Shown: positions 1 through 9,923 of the stretch, piece after piece | Layout: every line of letters begins with the position of its first letter | Numbering within the stretch: position 1 is the stretch's first letter | Source: Betaproteobacteria bacterium | Lineage (GTDB): Bacteria; Pseudomonadota; Gammaproteobacteria; Burkholderiales; Rhodocyclaceae | DNA: 64,000 nt | Direction: 5' to 3' | Assembly: GCA_020621405.1 (NCBI GenBank) | Contig: JAHRYN010000003.1 | Coordinates: 62,001 to 126,000, forward strand | Notes under the pieces: generated by a model | Told to the model about the DNA's origin: nothing | Databases searched by the model: none | Seen by the model: the letters and a program-made list of their open reading frames with translations, nothing else | Position numbers and translations under genes: made by a program

Positions 1-597
1 GCTGTCGGCCGTACCGATGCCGAAGACGTGAGCGGTTTCATGCATCGCCACGGTATAGAAGTCGTACTTGCCGGCGAAGCTTTCGAGGGTGCGCACATCG
101 CTGTCGACATACCAGGCCATGGTCGAACTGAAAGTGATCGTACCGCCCCATGGCCCGAAGTCGGTCGGTACAGCCAGCAGGGCACCTGCCTCGCCGCGCG
201 ACACCGCATTGTTGATGAAGGCGGTGGAACCACTGACCGATTCGAAGCCGGGGCCACCGACCCCCAGCGTCTGTGTGCCGAATGCCGTCGAACCGACGAA
301 TATGCGTACCGTGTCGGCCGGCACGCTGAAATTGTTGATCGTGACCACGCTGTTGAGCGGATCGCGCGGATCGAACAGCTTCGCATCGAACACGTTGCCG
401 CCGGACGGCGTGATCGCGTTCAGCGTGTCGGTCAGGTTCCGGCCGAACACCTGGGCCACCTGGTTGAGCACGGCGCGCTTGTCGCTGGAGAAGAAGCCGG
501 TGTTGTCGTAGCTGTAGTCGAACACCACATTGACGGCGCCCGCCGGCGATGCAAGACCGGCGAGAAGGAGGGTGGCCAGACTGATCCGCAGTTTCAT
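1..597 (-). CDS. Secreted zinc metalloprotease, 3' end outside the window
   Basis: The frame opens at ATG 597 behind an AGGAG ribosome site and runs off the window edge after 199 residues. The first 20 or so residues (MKLRISLATLLLAGLASPAGA) are a Sec signal peptide, so the product is exported. Near the cut end is HETAHVFGIG, an HExxHxxGxG zinc-binding site of the metzincin/zincin type, in which two His and the Glu form the active centre. The start of the mature protein resembles secreted metalloproteases that often carry a C-terminal PEP-CTERM anchor, but that end is not visible here. Substrate unknown. The gene diverges from the diguanylate cyclase at 874. Seen: signal peptide and motif. Inferred: active secreted protease. 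Confidence 0.75.
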   Translation of the reverse strand, partial: MKLRISLATLLLAGLASPAGAVNVVFDYSYDNTGFFSSDKRAVLNQVAQVFGRNLTDTLNAITPSGGNVFDAKLFDPRDPLNSVVTINNFSVPADTVRIFVGSTAFGTQTLGVGGPGFESVSGSTAFINNAVSRGEAGALLAVPTDFGPWGGTITFSSTMAWYVDSDVRTLESFAGKYDFYTVAMHETAHVFGIGTADS

Positions 598-873
598 CGA
601 AAGACTCCTGTTTTGCTTTGCGTCATGGCGATGCGCATTCTGACGGCACACAGTATCCATGGCAGAGAGGCTGGCAAGCGACTTCGGGGCACGACCGTGG
701 AATGCGCCCTGCCGGACGGCATGAAAACGGTTTTGTGTGACATTTGGTGCCCCGGATGGGTAAGCCGTCAAGTTTGACAGCCAGTGGTCGAAACTACGTC
801 GCCCGGTCGGAAAGTGCCGACAGACCGGTAGCGATTCCCCCGAAAGAGCGTTGCCCGGCACAGGAACACTGCG

Positions 874-2064
874 ATGGAAACTATCCAGGGCAGTTGCGCG
901 GCCGTGCCCGCCAGCCCACCCGACGACGACCCGACCACGCCGACGGCGCAACAGCCATCCGCGAAGCGGCAATCTGCGGCCGGCCGCCTGCTGCTCGGTA
1001 CGGATGCGAATCAGCGCCTGCGGGTCAGCCGCGCGCTGACATCGATGCTCGTGTTCGTCGTCTGCATCGGACTGGCCGAATACGCCGTGCAATTCAGGAT
1101 GGCCAGCCTGGCCGCCACGCGTCTGCTGCAGGCCGGAGTGGGCGTGTGGATGATCATCGTCTATGCGGCGCTGCGCAGCGGCTGGAACCTGCGGCTCGCC
1201 GACCCTTCCATGACGCTGCCGCAGATCTTGGGTGCGGAAGCATGGGTCACCGTCTCCTACCTGATGTTTGCACCGGTGCGCGGTGCGCTGCTGATGCTGC
1301 TGTCGCTGACGCTGGTGTTCGGCATCTTCAACCTCGACGCCCGCGGCCGGCGCATCTGCAACAGCTTCGCCCTGGGCGCCATCGGTCTCGGCATGGCAAT
1401 CATGGCGACGCTGCATCCGAACAGCTATCCGCCGCACATCGAGTTGATCCATTTCGTGCTGGTTGCCACCATCCTGCCGGTGGTGTCGATGCTCGGCGCC
1501 CAGCTCGGCAACATCCGCCAGCGGTTGCGCAGGCAGCGCAACGAACTGGAACTGGCGCTCGAACGCATCCAGGAACTGGCCACGCGCGATGACCTGACCG
1601 GGCTGTACAACCGGCGCTACATGCAGGAAAGGCTGACGCAGCAGATCAGCCAGGTGGAACGGTCCGGCGGCCGTTTCAGCCTCGGCCTTGCCGACCTGGA
1701 CCACTTCAAGCGGATCAACGACACCCACGGGCACGGCATCGGCGACCAGGTGTTGCGGCAATTCGCCGACATCGCGCAAATCTGCCTGCGCGAATCCGAC
1801 ACGCTGGCGCGCTGGGGAGGCGAGGAGTTTCTGGTGCTCCTGCCGGACACCGGCCCGGACCAGGCCGCGTTGAGCATGGAGCGCCTGCGCGCGGCAGTCG
1901 CCGACCTGTGTACGCTGCGCGAGGTACGCGGCCTGACGGTCACCATTTCGGCTGGCGTGACCGAGTACCGGCCGGGCGAAACAGCCGAGCAGGCGGTGGA
2001 ACGCGCCGATCAGGCGCTCTATCGCGCCAAGGCCGAAGGACGCAACCGCATCGTCACCGACTGA
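874..2064 (+). CDS. Membrane-anchored GGDEF diguanylate cyclase
   Basis: A 396-aa protein predicted to make the second messenger c-di-GMP from two GTP. Residues about 52-212 form five to six hydrophobic segments, a membrane sensor without a family I can name. A basic, helical linker (about 212-235) leads to the GGDEF domain (about 236-396). The active-site loop is GGEEF at 315-319, which is catalytically competent in the family. RESD at 306-309 lies exactly five residues upstream and matches the RxxD inhibitory I-site, so product feedback is likely. The first 50 residues are Pro/Thr/Gln rich and probably disordered. It is transcribed alone, divergent from the metalloprotease. The input signal cannot be read from sequence. 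Confidence 0.9.
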   Translation: METIQGSCAAVPASPPDDDPTTPTAQQPSAKRQSAAGRLLLGTDANQRLRVSRALTSMLVFVVCIGLAEYAVQFRMASLAATRLLQAGVGVWMIIVYAALRSGWNLRLADPSMTLPQILGAEAWVTVSYLMFAPVRGALLMLLSLTLVFGIFNLDARGRRICNSFALGAIGLGMAIMATLHPNSYPPHIELIHFVLVATILPVVSMLGAQLGNIRQRLRRQRNELELALERIQELATRDDLTGLYNRRYMQERLTQQISQVERSGGRFSLGLADLDHFKRINDTHGHGIGDQVLRQFADIAQICLRESDTLARWGGEEFLVLLPDTGPDQAALSMERLRAAVADLCTLREVRGLTVTISAGVTEYRPGETAEQAVERADQALYRAKAEGRNRIVTD

Positions 2065-2195
2065 GACAGCCGCACGACAACCGGGAATGGCATACCTGCG
2101 CTCGATCCGCATCGCAGCCGCACCTTGTCGCCATTTTTTACAGCGCACCCCGCAAATGCACGGCGCACTTCAGGAAATCAGCCACTTGGCACGCG

Positions 2196-2212
2196 AGGCA
2201 CGCGTATTGCTT
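2196..2212 (+). promoter_or_regulatory. Candidate sigma-54 (-24/-12) promoter for the PEP-CTERM gene
   Basis: AGGCACGCGTATTGCTT fits the sigma-54 consensus TGGCACG-N4-TTGCW with one mismatch, and GG (2197-2198) and GC (2209-2210) are exactly 10 bases apart. A start about 12 bases further would give a 5' leader of roughly 125 bases before ATG 2347. PEP-CTERM genes in betaproteobacteria are known to be under sigma-54/PrsR control, which makes this position plausible. Confidence 0.5.
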
Positions 2213-2346
2213 GACGCCCGCGAGGAGAAATCCCTTCTCCGCAACGACGATCAGAGCACAACGAAAACATGAAAAATCCTGACGAGCTTTTCACCACGCC
2301 ATCCGACACATCAGCCCGGTTGCCCGGCCGCCGACCGACCTGTTCC

Positions 2347-2922
2347 ATGAAACGGGTGAAAACATTGGTGGCCGGTCTTGCCGCGAGCGTCTCGGTTGGC
2401 GCATCAGCCGCCACGACCTTCGGTTTCGAGGACGTCACGGTTCCATTCCACACCGCGGTGACTGTTCCAGACGGTTACGCCAACGCCAGCTTCGACGGCT
2501 TCATCCTCCGGCGGGTGAGCGAGATCAACGGCACCGGACTCAACAGCAACGACGTCAGCCAGATACTCGCGATCGCTGTTCAGGCCACGTCGTCCATCAA
2601 CTTCGCCACCGCGACAAACTTCGACGGCGCCTTCCTGATCAATCCGTCGGGCACGATGTCCTTCGATCTGTTCCTTGGGACCTCGCTGGTCGCCAGCAGC
2701 GCGCCGATCGGGGTCAACGCCTCTTTCGTCCCAAGCGGATATGGCTATGCCATCGACCGGATCGTCTTCCACCAGGCGGAAGGCAAGAACTTCAGCCTCG
2801 ACGACCTGACCGTATCACCGGCCACGTTCGCCGCCGCGGTACCGGAACCGCAGACCTACGCGTTGATGATCGCCGGCATGTCACTGCTGTCCGTCGCGGT
2901 CCGCGCCCGCAAGGGACGCTGA
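2347..2922 (+). CDS. PEP-CTERM sorting domain protein
   Basis: An exported protein of 191 aa. The start at 2347 is chosen because MKRVKTLVAGLAASVSVGASA is a classic signal peptide. An in-frame ATG at 2269 would put a useless 26-residue extension ahead of it. The mature part is a small beta-rich domain of unknown role (about 25-160). The C-terminus reads VPEPQTYALMIAGMSLLS followed by a basic tail: the PEP motif, hydrophobic helix and Arg cluster recognised by exosortase. The protein is therefore probably cleaved and retained at the envelope or released into an exopolysaccharide matrix. No exosortase gene lies in this window. A sigma-54-like promoter precedes it and a hairpin follows. Confidence 0.85.
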   Translation: MKRVKTLVAGLAASVSVGASAATTFGFEDVTVPFHTAVTVPDGYANASFDGFILRRVSEINGTGLNSNDVSQILAIAVQATSSINFATATNFDGAFLINPSGTMSFDLFLGTSLVASSAPIGVNASFVPSGYGYAIDRIVFHQAEGKNFSLDDLTVSPATFAAAVPEPQTYALMIAGMSLLSVAVRARKGR

Positions 2923-2940
2923 TCGGCTGCACCCCGACCC

Positions 2941-2981
2941 GCTTCCTGTTTCCGGCGCCATCGGCGGCGAGCACAGGAAGC
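2941..2981. terminator. Hairpin between convergent genes
   Basis: GCTTCCTGT (2941-2949) pairs perfectly with ACAGGAAGC (2973-2981), and flanking ACCC/GGGT bases can extend the stem past a one-base bulge. It sits between the convergent PEP-CTERM gene and ettA. There is no T-run, so intrinsic termination is uncertain. Confidence 0.45.
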
Positions 2982-2997
2982 CGGGTTGCCCGGTTCG

Positions 2998-4662
<1,665 letters not shown>

Positions 4663-4896
4663 TTTCTGCTGCAGGTATGACTGAAGAAGGCCGAAGTATG
4701 CCGCAAGCGGGTGGAAGCCGGTCCTGCCGGCTGCGACGACAGGTCAAGCCGGCCGGTCCGCGCGTCGATATGGGCAATGTGCGGGCGGGAAATCCTGTTG
4801 TATCGCCCACACGACCGCTCCCGGCAGAAGCGACAGCGGATAGGATGGCACGGTGGCCATGCGGTGGGGTGGCTGCCCAAACTACAACTCGCACAA

Positions 4897-6882
4897 ATGG
4901 GCATTCCGATGGCGGAAACGAGTCCGGTGGAGGCACCCCGAAGCGCGCCCGAGCGCACGGCCTGGATGGTCGCGCTTCCCGTACTGCTCGCCACGCTGGG
5001 CGTTGCCGTCGCGGTGGTCATGGTGTGGAACGAGATCGGACGGCGACACCGCGAGCGCGTCGAGGAACATCTGGCGTTCCAGGCGCGTGAAATCACCGAG
5101 CACATCGACCAGCGCATGCGCGCCTACCGTCAGGTGCTGCGCGGTGCCCGCGCGCTGTTCGATGCGTCGGACAACGTCACCGCCAGCGACTGGAAAGCCT
5201 ATGTCGAAGCGCTGGCGCTGCCCCGGGACTTTTCCGGCATCCAGGGCGTCGGCTTCGTGCGCTACGTCCGTGCCGGGGAGTTGGCCGAGCACCTCCGCGA
5301 AATGCGCGCTGCCGGTCATCCCGACTACGCCATCCGGCCGCCCGGCGAGCGCGCGGAATACAGCAGCGTGATCTACCTCGAGCCGTCCACCTGGCGCAAC
5401 CAGCGTGCCCTGGCCTACGACGGGCTGTCGGAACCGGTGCGGCGCGAGGCGATGGATCGCGCCCGGCGCAGCGGCGAGGCCACGCTCAGCGGCAAGGTCA
5501 TCCTGAAGCAGGAAACCGATCAGGATGTCCAGTCCGGCGTCGTACTCGTCCTGCCCACCTACCGCCACGGCATGCCCACCGGCAGCGAGGATGAACGCCT
5601 GGCTGCGCTGAGCGGCTGGGTATTCAGCCCCTTCCGTACACATGACCTGATCACAGGCACGCTCGGCCAGATGCCGAATCTCGTGCGCGTACGCATCTAC
5701 GACGGCGACGCAGCCAGTCCCGACACCCTGCTGTTCGACAGCCACCCCGACGACAGGAGCCGCTACGACCTGGCCGCGCGTTCGCTCAGCCGCAAAATCG
5801 AAGGACGCACATGGCTGCTGGTGTTCGAAGCGCGTCAGGAAACCGCCGCCGACATCAGTCGATGGCGGGCCGAACTGGGCGTCGTCGTCACATTCGGCGT
5901 ACTGCTGGTCGCGTTGACAGCGACCCTCTCGCTTGCCGCGCGCCGCTCCCGGCGACTGGCCAAAATGGGCGATTCGCTGGCACACAGTGAAGCGATGTAC
6001 TCGACACTGGTCAACCTGTCGGGCGAAATCATCCTGCTGCTCGACGGGCGGGGCCACATCGAATTCGGCAATCCGCGCCTGTACCGGACACTCGGACTGG
6101 AACCGGGCTGCCTGAGCGGCAAGCCGCTGGAGGTGCTGAGCGACGACGCCGGCCGCCACGCGCTGCAGTCGATGTCGTCGGCCTTGCTGGACGGCGTCAC
6201 GGTGCGCATGGAACTGACGCTGCAGGGCACCGGCTCGCCGGTTTCGGTACTGGCTTCCGGCGTACCCAGGCAGGATGCCGGCGGACGCGTGACCGGCGCC
6301 ATCGTGGTCATGTCCGACATCAGCGAACGCAAGGCCGACGAGGCGCGCATCGCCTGGCTGGCCACGCACGACGGCCTGACCGGACTGCCCAACCGTTCGC
6401 TGCTGACCGATCGCCTGAGCCGTGCGCTGAACACGGAGCAGCGCTATCAGCGGCGCTTCTGCCTGCTGTTCATCGACCTGGATCACTTCAAGGACATCAA
6501 CGACCGCATGGGTCACCATGCCGGTGACAGCGTGCTGATCGAAGCCAGCCGCCGCATGCTGGCCTGCCTGCGCGCGGCCGATACGCTGGCACGGCATGGC
6601 GGAGACGAATTCGTCGCCCTGCTGCCCGAAGTAACATCCATCGATGGCGCCTTCGCCGTGGCCGAGAAGATACGCGCGCGTCTGTGCGAACCTTTCGTCA
6701 TCGAGGAAGGGCAGGCACAGATATCGGCGAGCGTCGGCATCGTCATGTGCCCCGACCAGGGCAACGACCTCGATACGCTGCTGGCGCGGGCCGACGAAGC
6801 CATGTACGAGGCAAAGGCGGAAGGACGCAATACCATTGCGGTGTGGCGCCCCAAACAAAACGGACAGGACAACACTACATGA
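4897..6882 (+). CDS. CHASE-PAS-GGDEF diguanylate cyclase
   Basis: A 661-aa transmembrane c-di-GMP synthase. The start ATG 4897 (or 4909) is preferred over an upstream ATG at 4711 because the first membrane helix (about 19-42) follows directly. Residues about 60-300 form a periplasmic CHASE sensor domain, with characteristic segments such as SGIQGVGFVRYV and the STWRNQRALAYD region. A second helix (about 323-350) returns the chain to the cytoplasm, followed by a PAS domain (about 365-480) and a GGDEF domain. The catalytic loop GGDEF is at 568-572 and the I-site RAAD at 559-562, so activity and product inhibition are both expected. The ligand of the CHASE domain is unknown. Its stop overlaps the start of the next small gene. 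Confidence 0.9.
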   Translation: MGIPMAETSPVEAPRSAPERTAWMVALPVLLATLGVAVAVVMVWNEIGRRHRERVEEHLAFQAREITEHIDQRMRAYRQVLRGARALFDASDNVTASDWKAYVEALALPRDFSGIQGVGFVRYVRAGELAEHLREMRAAGHPDYAIRPPGERAEYSSVIYLEPSTWRNQRALAYDGLSEPVRREAMDRARRSGEATLSGKVILKQETDQDVQSGVVLVLPTYRHGMPTGSEDERLAALSGWVFSPFRTHDLITGTLGQMPNLVRVRIYDGDAASPDTLLFDSHPDDRSRYDLAARSLSRKIEGRTWLLVFEARQETAADISRWRAELGVVVTFGVLLVALTATLSLAARRSRRLAKMGDSLAHSEAMYSTLVNLSGEIILLLDGRGHIEFGNPRLYRTLGLEPGCLSGKPLEVLSDDAGRHALQSMSSALLDGVTVRMELTLQGTGSPVSVLASGVPRQDAGGRVTGAIVVMSDISERKADEARIAWLATHDGLTGLPNRSLLTDRLSRALNTEQRYQRRFCLLFIDLDHFKDINDRMGHHAGDSVLIEASRRMLACLRAADTLARHGGDEFVALLPEVTSIDGAFAVAEKIRARLCEPFVIEEGQAQISASVGIVMCPDQGNDLDTLLARADEAMYEAKAEGRNTIAVWRPKQNGQDNTT

Positions 6883-7034
6883 TCGGCTCGATCGGCCTCA
6901 TCCTCATCGGCGCAGTACTGCTGGCGTCGAATCTGGATCTTTTCTCGCTGCGCGACCTGGGCCAGGTGCTCGGCACCTGGTGGCCGGCCGTGCTGATCGC
7001 GATCGGCGTGGCCGGGATGATCAAGCGGAAGTAG
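6879..7034 (+). CDS. Small LiaI/LiaF-like membrane protein
   Basis: A 51-aa protein whose ATG overlaps the stop of the cyclase gene (ATGA), so translation is probably coupled. It has two hydrophobic helices, about residues 2-18 (GSIGLILIGAVLLASNLDLF) and 29-47, joined by a short loop with a GTWWPAVLI motif and ending in the basic IKRK. This is the pattern of the LiaI-LiaF-like transmembrane domain (DUF5668) found in short phage-shock or stress-associated membrane proteins. Its pairing with a diguanylate cyclase suggests a membrane accessory role, but that is inference from position only. Confidence 0.7.
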   Translation: MIGSIGLILIGAVLLASNLDLFSLRDLGQVLGTWWPAVLIAIGVAGMIKRK

Positions 7035-7046
7035 GCCGCCGCCGCA

Positions 7047-8480
7047 TCACTTGCGGCCGTAGGTGTCCTCGAAGCGCACGATGTCGTCCTCGCCCAGATA
7101 GCTGCCCGACTGCACCTCGATCATCTCGAGCGGCAGCTTGCCCGGGTTTTCGAGGCGGTGCGTGGTGCCGAGCGGAATGTAGGTCGATTCGTTTTCCGAC
7201 AGCAGCAGCACATCATCGCCGCAGGTCACGCGTGCGGTGCCGCTGACCACGATCCAGTGCTCGGCGCGATGGTGATGCATCTGCAACGACAGCGATGCGC
7301 CCGGATTGACCACGATGCGCTTGACCTGGAAACGCGGGCCGGCATCGATCGAATCGTAATAGCCCCACGGACGATAGACCTTGCGGTGGTTCTCGGCTTC
7401 CGGACGCTTGCGCGCCTTCAGCTCGGTCACGATGCGCTTGACGTCCTGCGTGCGGTCCTTCGCGGCAACCATCACCGCGTCACTGGTTTCCACTACCACC
7501 ACGTCCTTCAGGCCGAGGCAGCTGACCATGCGGGTTTCGGCGAACACCAGGCTGTCCGAGGTATCGAGCAGCATCACGTCGCCGCGCGCCACATTGCCGC
7601 GCTCATCCTTCTCGGCCACCTGCCACAGCGCGTCCCAGGCACCGACATCGGACCAGCCGGCATCCAGCGGCACGACCACGGCCGGCGCAAGGCGCGGGTT
7701 GCCGCTGGCCAGCGGCTCCATGATCGCGTAGTCGATCGAGTCCGACGGACAGGCGGAAAAGGCCGCCTTGTCCACCCGGTAGAAATCGCTGTCGGCGGCA
7801 CCGGCGGCATGGGCGGTACGGCAGGCGGCTTCGATGTCCGGACGGAATCGTTTGAGCAGATCGAGCGCGACGCTGGCCTTCATCATGAATATGCCGGCGT
7901 TCCACAGGTAGTCGCCACTGTCCAGATAGGTCTGCGCGGTCGCCGCGTCGGGCTTCTCGACGAAACGGTCCAGCGTGCGCGCCGGACCATCCTTCAGCGC
8001 GACACCTGTCCGGATGTAGCCGTAGCCGGTCTCCGGCTTGTCCGGCGTGATGCCGAAGGTCACCACGGCGCCGGCCTGCGCATGCGCCGCACCGACCGCC
8101 ACCGCTTCGCGGAAGGCCGCGGTGTCGCGAATCACGTGGTCGGACGGCATCACCAGCAGTACCGGATCGGCGTCACCCGCCGCCAGCGCTGCCAGCGCCA
8201 GCGCCGGCGCGGTATTGCGCCCGACCGGTTCGAGCAGCAGCGAGGCTGGCTGCACGCCGATCTGGCGCAGCTGTTCGGCCGTCAGGAAGCGGTATTCCTC
8301 ATTGCAGACCACCAGCGGCGGCGCAATCGTCAGGCCCTGCGCTCCGGCGCGCAGCGCGGTGTCCTGCAGCAGCGTCCGCTCGCCGTCGAGCGGCAGCAGC
8401 TGCTTCGGATAGCGTTCGCGCGACAGCGGCCACAGGCGGGTGCCGGAGCCTCCACAAAGGATGACGGGTTGCAGGGTCAT
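7047..8480 (-). CDS. manC: Mannose-1-phosphate guanylyltransferase / mannose-6-phosphate isomerase
   Basis: A 477-aa bifunctional enzyme of the ManC/AlgA/CpsB type that makes GDP-mannose, the donor for exopolysaccharide and LPS. The N-terminal nucleotidyltransferase (about 1-285) starts with CGGSGTRLWPLSRERYPKQ, the GTP-binding pyrophosphorylase signature. The C-terminal cupin (about 350-470) carries the isomerase metal site, visible as LSLQMHHHRAEHWIVVSGTA. Length is normal for the family. It is convergent with the small LiaI-like gene (12 bases apart) and is not in a sugar operon here. Nearby c-di-GMP enzymes and PEP-CTERM proteins fit an exopolysaccharide lifestyle. Confidence 0.95.
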   Translation of the reverse strand: MTLQPVILCGGSGTRLWPLSRERYPKQLLPLDGERTLLQDTALRAGAQGLTIAPPLVVCNEEYRFLTAEQLRQIGVQPASLLLEPVGRNTAPALALAALAAGDADPVLLVMPSDHVIRDTAAFREAVAVGAAHAQAGAVVTFGITPDKPETGYGYIRTGVALKDGPARTLDRFVEKPDAATAQTYLDSGDYLWNAGIFMMKASVALDLLKRFRPDIEAACRTAHAAGAADSDFYRVDKAAFSACPSDSIDYAIMEPLASGNPRLAPAVVVPLDAGWSDVGAWDALWQVAEKDERGNVARGDVMLLDTSDSLVFAETRMVSCLGLKDVVVVETSDAVMVAAKDRTQDVKRIVTELKARKRPEAENHRKVYRPWGYYDSIDAGPRFQVKRIVVNPGASLSLQMHHHRAEHWIVVSGTARVTCGDDVLLLSENESTYIPLGTTHRLENPGKLPLEMIEVQSGSYLGEDDIVRFEDTYGRK

Positions 8481-8552
8481 GACGGAAACCGGGGGCGATG
8501 ACGGAAGAAAACGAGTTTACGCCATGCCCTACCCCGCTCTGCGATAAATCCG

Positions 8553-9920
8553 TTACATCGCAGTCGTATGTCTTTGCGGCAGTTGCAGTGTGAAAGTAGT
8601 ACCCAGTCCTGGCGTACTGGCCACGCTGATGCTTCCCTGATGGCGGCCAATGATGCTTTGCGTGACCGACAGACCCAGTCCCGTCCCCTTACCCACCGGC
8701 TTGGTCGTATAGAACGGATCGAAGATGCGCTTCATGACCTCGGGCGTCATGCCCGCGCCTGTATCCTCTATTTCGATGCACACATGGTCATCCTCGGTAC
8801 GGGTACGCAGCGTGATCGTGCCCCGCTCCCTGATCGACTGCGCGGCGTTTACCAGCAGGTTGAGAAATACCTGGTTGAGCTGGAAGGGCATGCACTCGAT
8901 TTCCGGCAGATCACCGTATGCCTTGACGACCTTGGCCTTGTACTTGATCTCGTTCATCACGACGTTGAGCGTGCTGTCGAGACAGGCATGGACATTCGCC
9001 CATTGCCAATCGGTCTCTCCCACGCGCGAAAAGTCGCGCAGGTCGGACACGATGCGTTTCACCCTCTCAAGACCGTCGCGGCTCTCGGCAACAAGCGCAC
9101 GCACGTCATTCGCGACGAATTCATAGTCCATGTCTTGCTTGAGTCGCGCCACCTGCGCACGCGCTTCGGCGGGCAGAACATCAATATGGCGGTCAAACAA
9201 CTCGATCAGCGTGAAAGCCCCTTCCACATAGTGTTCGAGCGAACGGAAATTCGACATCACGAAGCCGACCGGATTGTTGATCTCATGTGCCACACCGGCC
9301 GCAAGCTGACCGATGGCCGCCAGCTTTTCGGACTGTATGAGCTGCTCCTGAGTTTCGGCAAGCCGTGCAATGAGCTGCTGCTGCTCCTGCCGCTCTTCTT
9401 CCAGTACCTGTATGGTTTCCGCCAGGCGATGGTGCAGCAGCACCGCGTCGGTGACATCGAACAGGCAGACCAGCACCTGCACGACACGGCCCAGTTCGTC
9501 CTTGATGGGCAAGAGGCGCGTGTCCTGCTGCATCGACTCGACTCCGCCGTTGATAGGGCAGTTGTGCGGGAAGCTGAACAGATAGCGACGCTGCTCCCAT
9601 GAGGTGAAGGACGGGACGCCAAGATCGAACACCCGGTCGAATCTCTCCTTCAGCCAGTCTTGCGGCAGTTCGGGGAACAGTTCGAACAGTGGCCGGCCGA
9701 TCACCTCGCGGCTGCCGTAGCCACTGTGTGCAGCCATGAAGGCGTTCCAGCTCCGTATGCAGAGGGTGCGATCGACGGCGCAGATACCGACGTCGATCAC
9801 ATCGAGCAGTTGTGCATAGTCGGTCAGATCATTTTCCGGGCGCTCCGTGATGCGGCATCCCGCCTGCGCGACTTCAGGGACTTGCCGGAAATTGCCGACG
9901 ACAGGTACGGACATCGACAT
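8553..9920 (-). CDS. PAS-domain sensor histidine kinase
   Basis: A 455-aa cytoplasmic kinase with no membrane helix. A PAS domain (about 33-165) is followed by a Glu/Gln-rich coiled coil (about 165-205) and a dimerisation domain whose H-box reads GVAHEINNPVGF with the phosphorylatable His at 212. The ATPase domain follows, with N-box NQVFLNLLVNAAQSI and the DTGAGM and GTGLGLS glycine boxes. It is last in a five-gene operon, three bases after the HD-GYP response regulator, so the two probably form a phosphorelay acting on c-di-GMP. Its N-terminal Cys residues and PAS fold suggest a cytosolic signal such as redox or a small molecule, which is inference. Confidence 0.9.
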   Translation of the reverse strand: MSMSVPVVGNFRQVPEVAQAGCRITERPENDLTDYAQLLDVIDVGICAVDRTLCIRSWNAFMAAHSGYGSREVIGRPLFELFPELPQDWLKERFDRVFDLGVPSFTSWEQRRYLFSFPHNCPINGGVESMQQDTRLLPIKDELGRVVQVLVCLFDVTDAVLLHHRLAETIQVLEEERQEQQQLIARLAETQEQLIQSEKLAAIGQLAAGVAHEINNPVGFVMSNFRSLEHYVEGAFTLIELFDRHIDVLPAEARAQVARLKQDMDYEFVANDVRALVAESRDGLERVKRIVSDLRDFSRVGETDWQWANVHACLDSTLNVVMNEIKYKAKVVKAYGDLPEIECMPFQLNQVFLNLLVNAAQSIRERGTITLRTRTEDDHVCIEIEDTGAGMTPEVMKRIFDPFYTTKPVGKGTGLGLSVTQSIIGRHQGSISVASTPGLGTTFTLQLPQRHTTAM

Positions 9921-9923
9921 GGA

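Noticed and set aside
4882-6858. 658-codon minus-strand frame under the CHASE-GGDEF gene
   Set aside because: Low-complexity shadow of a well-supported gene with clear CHASE, PAS and GGDEF motifs on the other strand.
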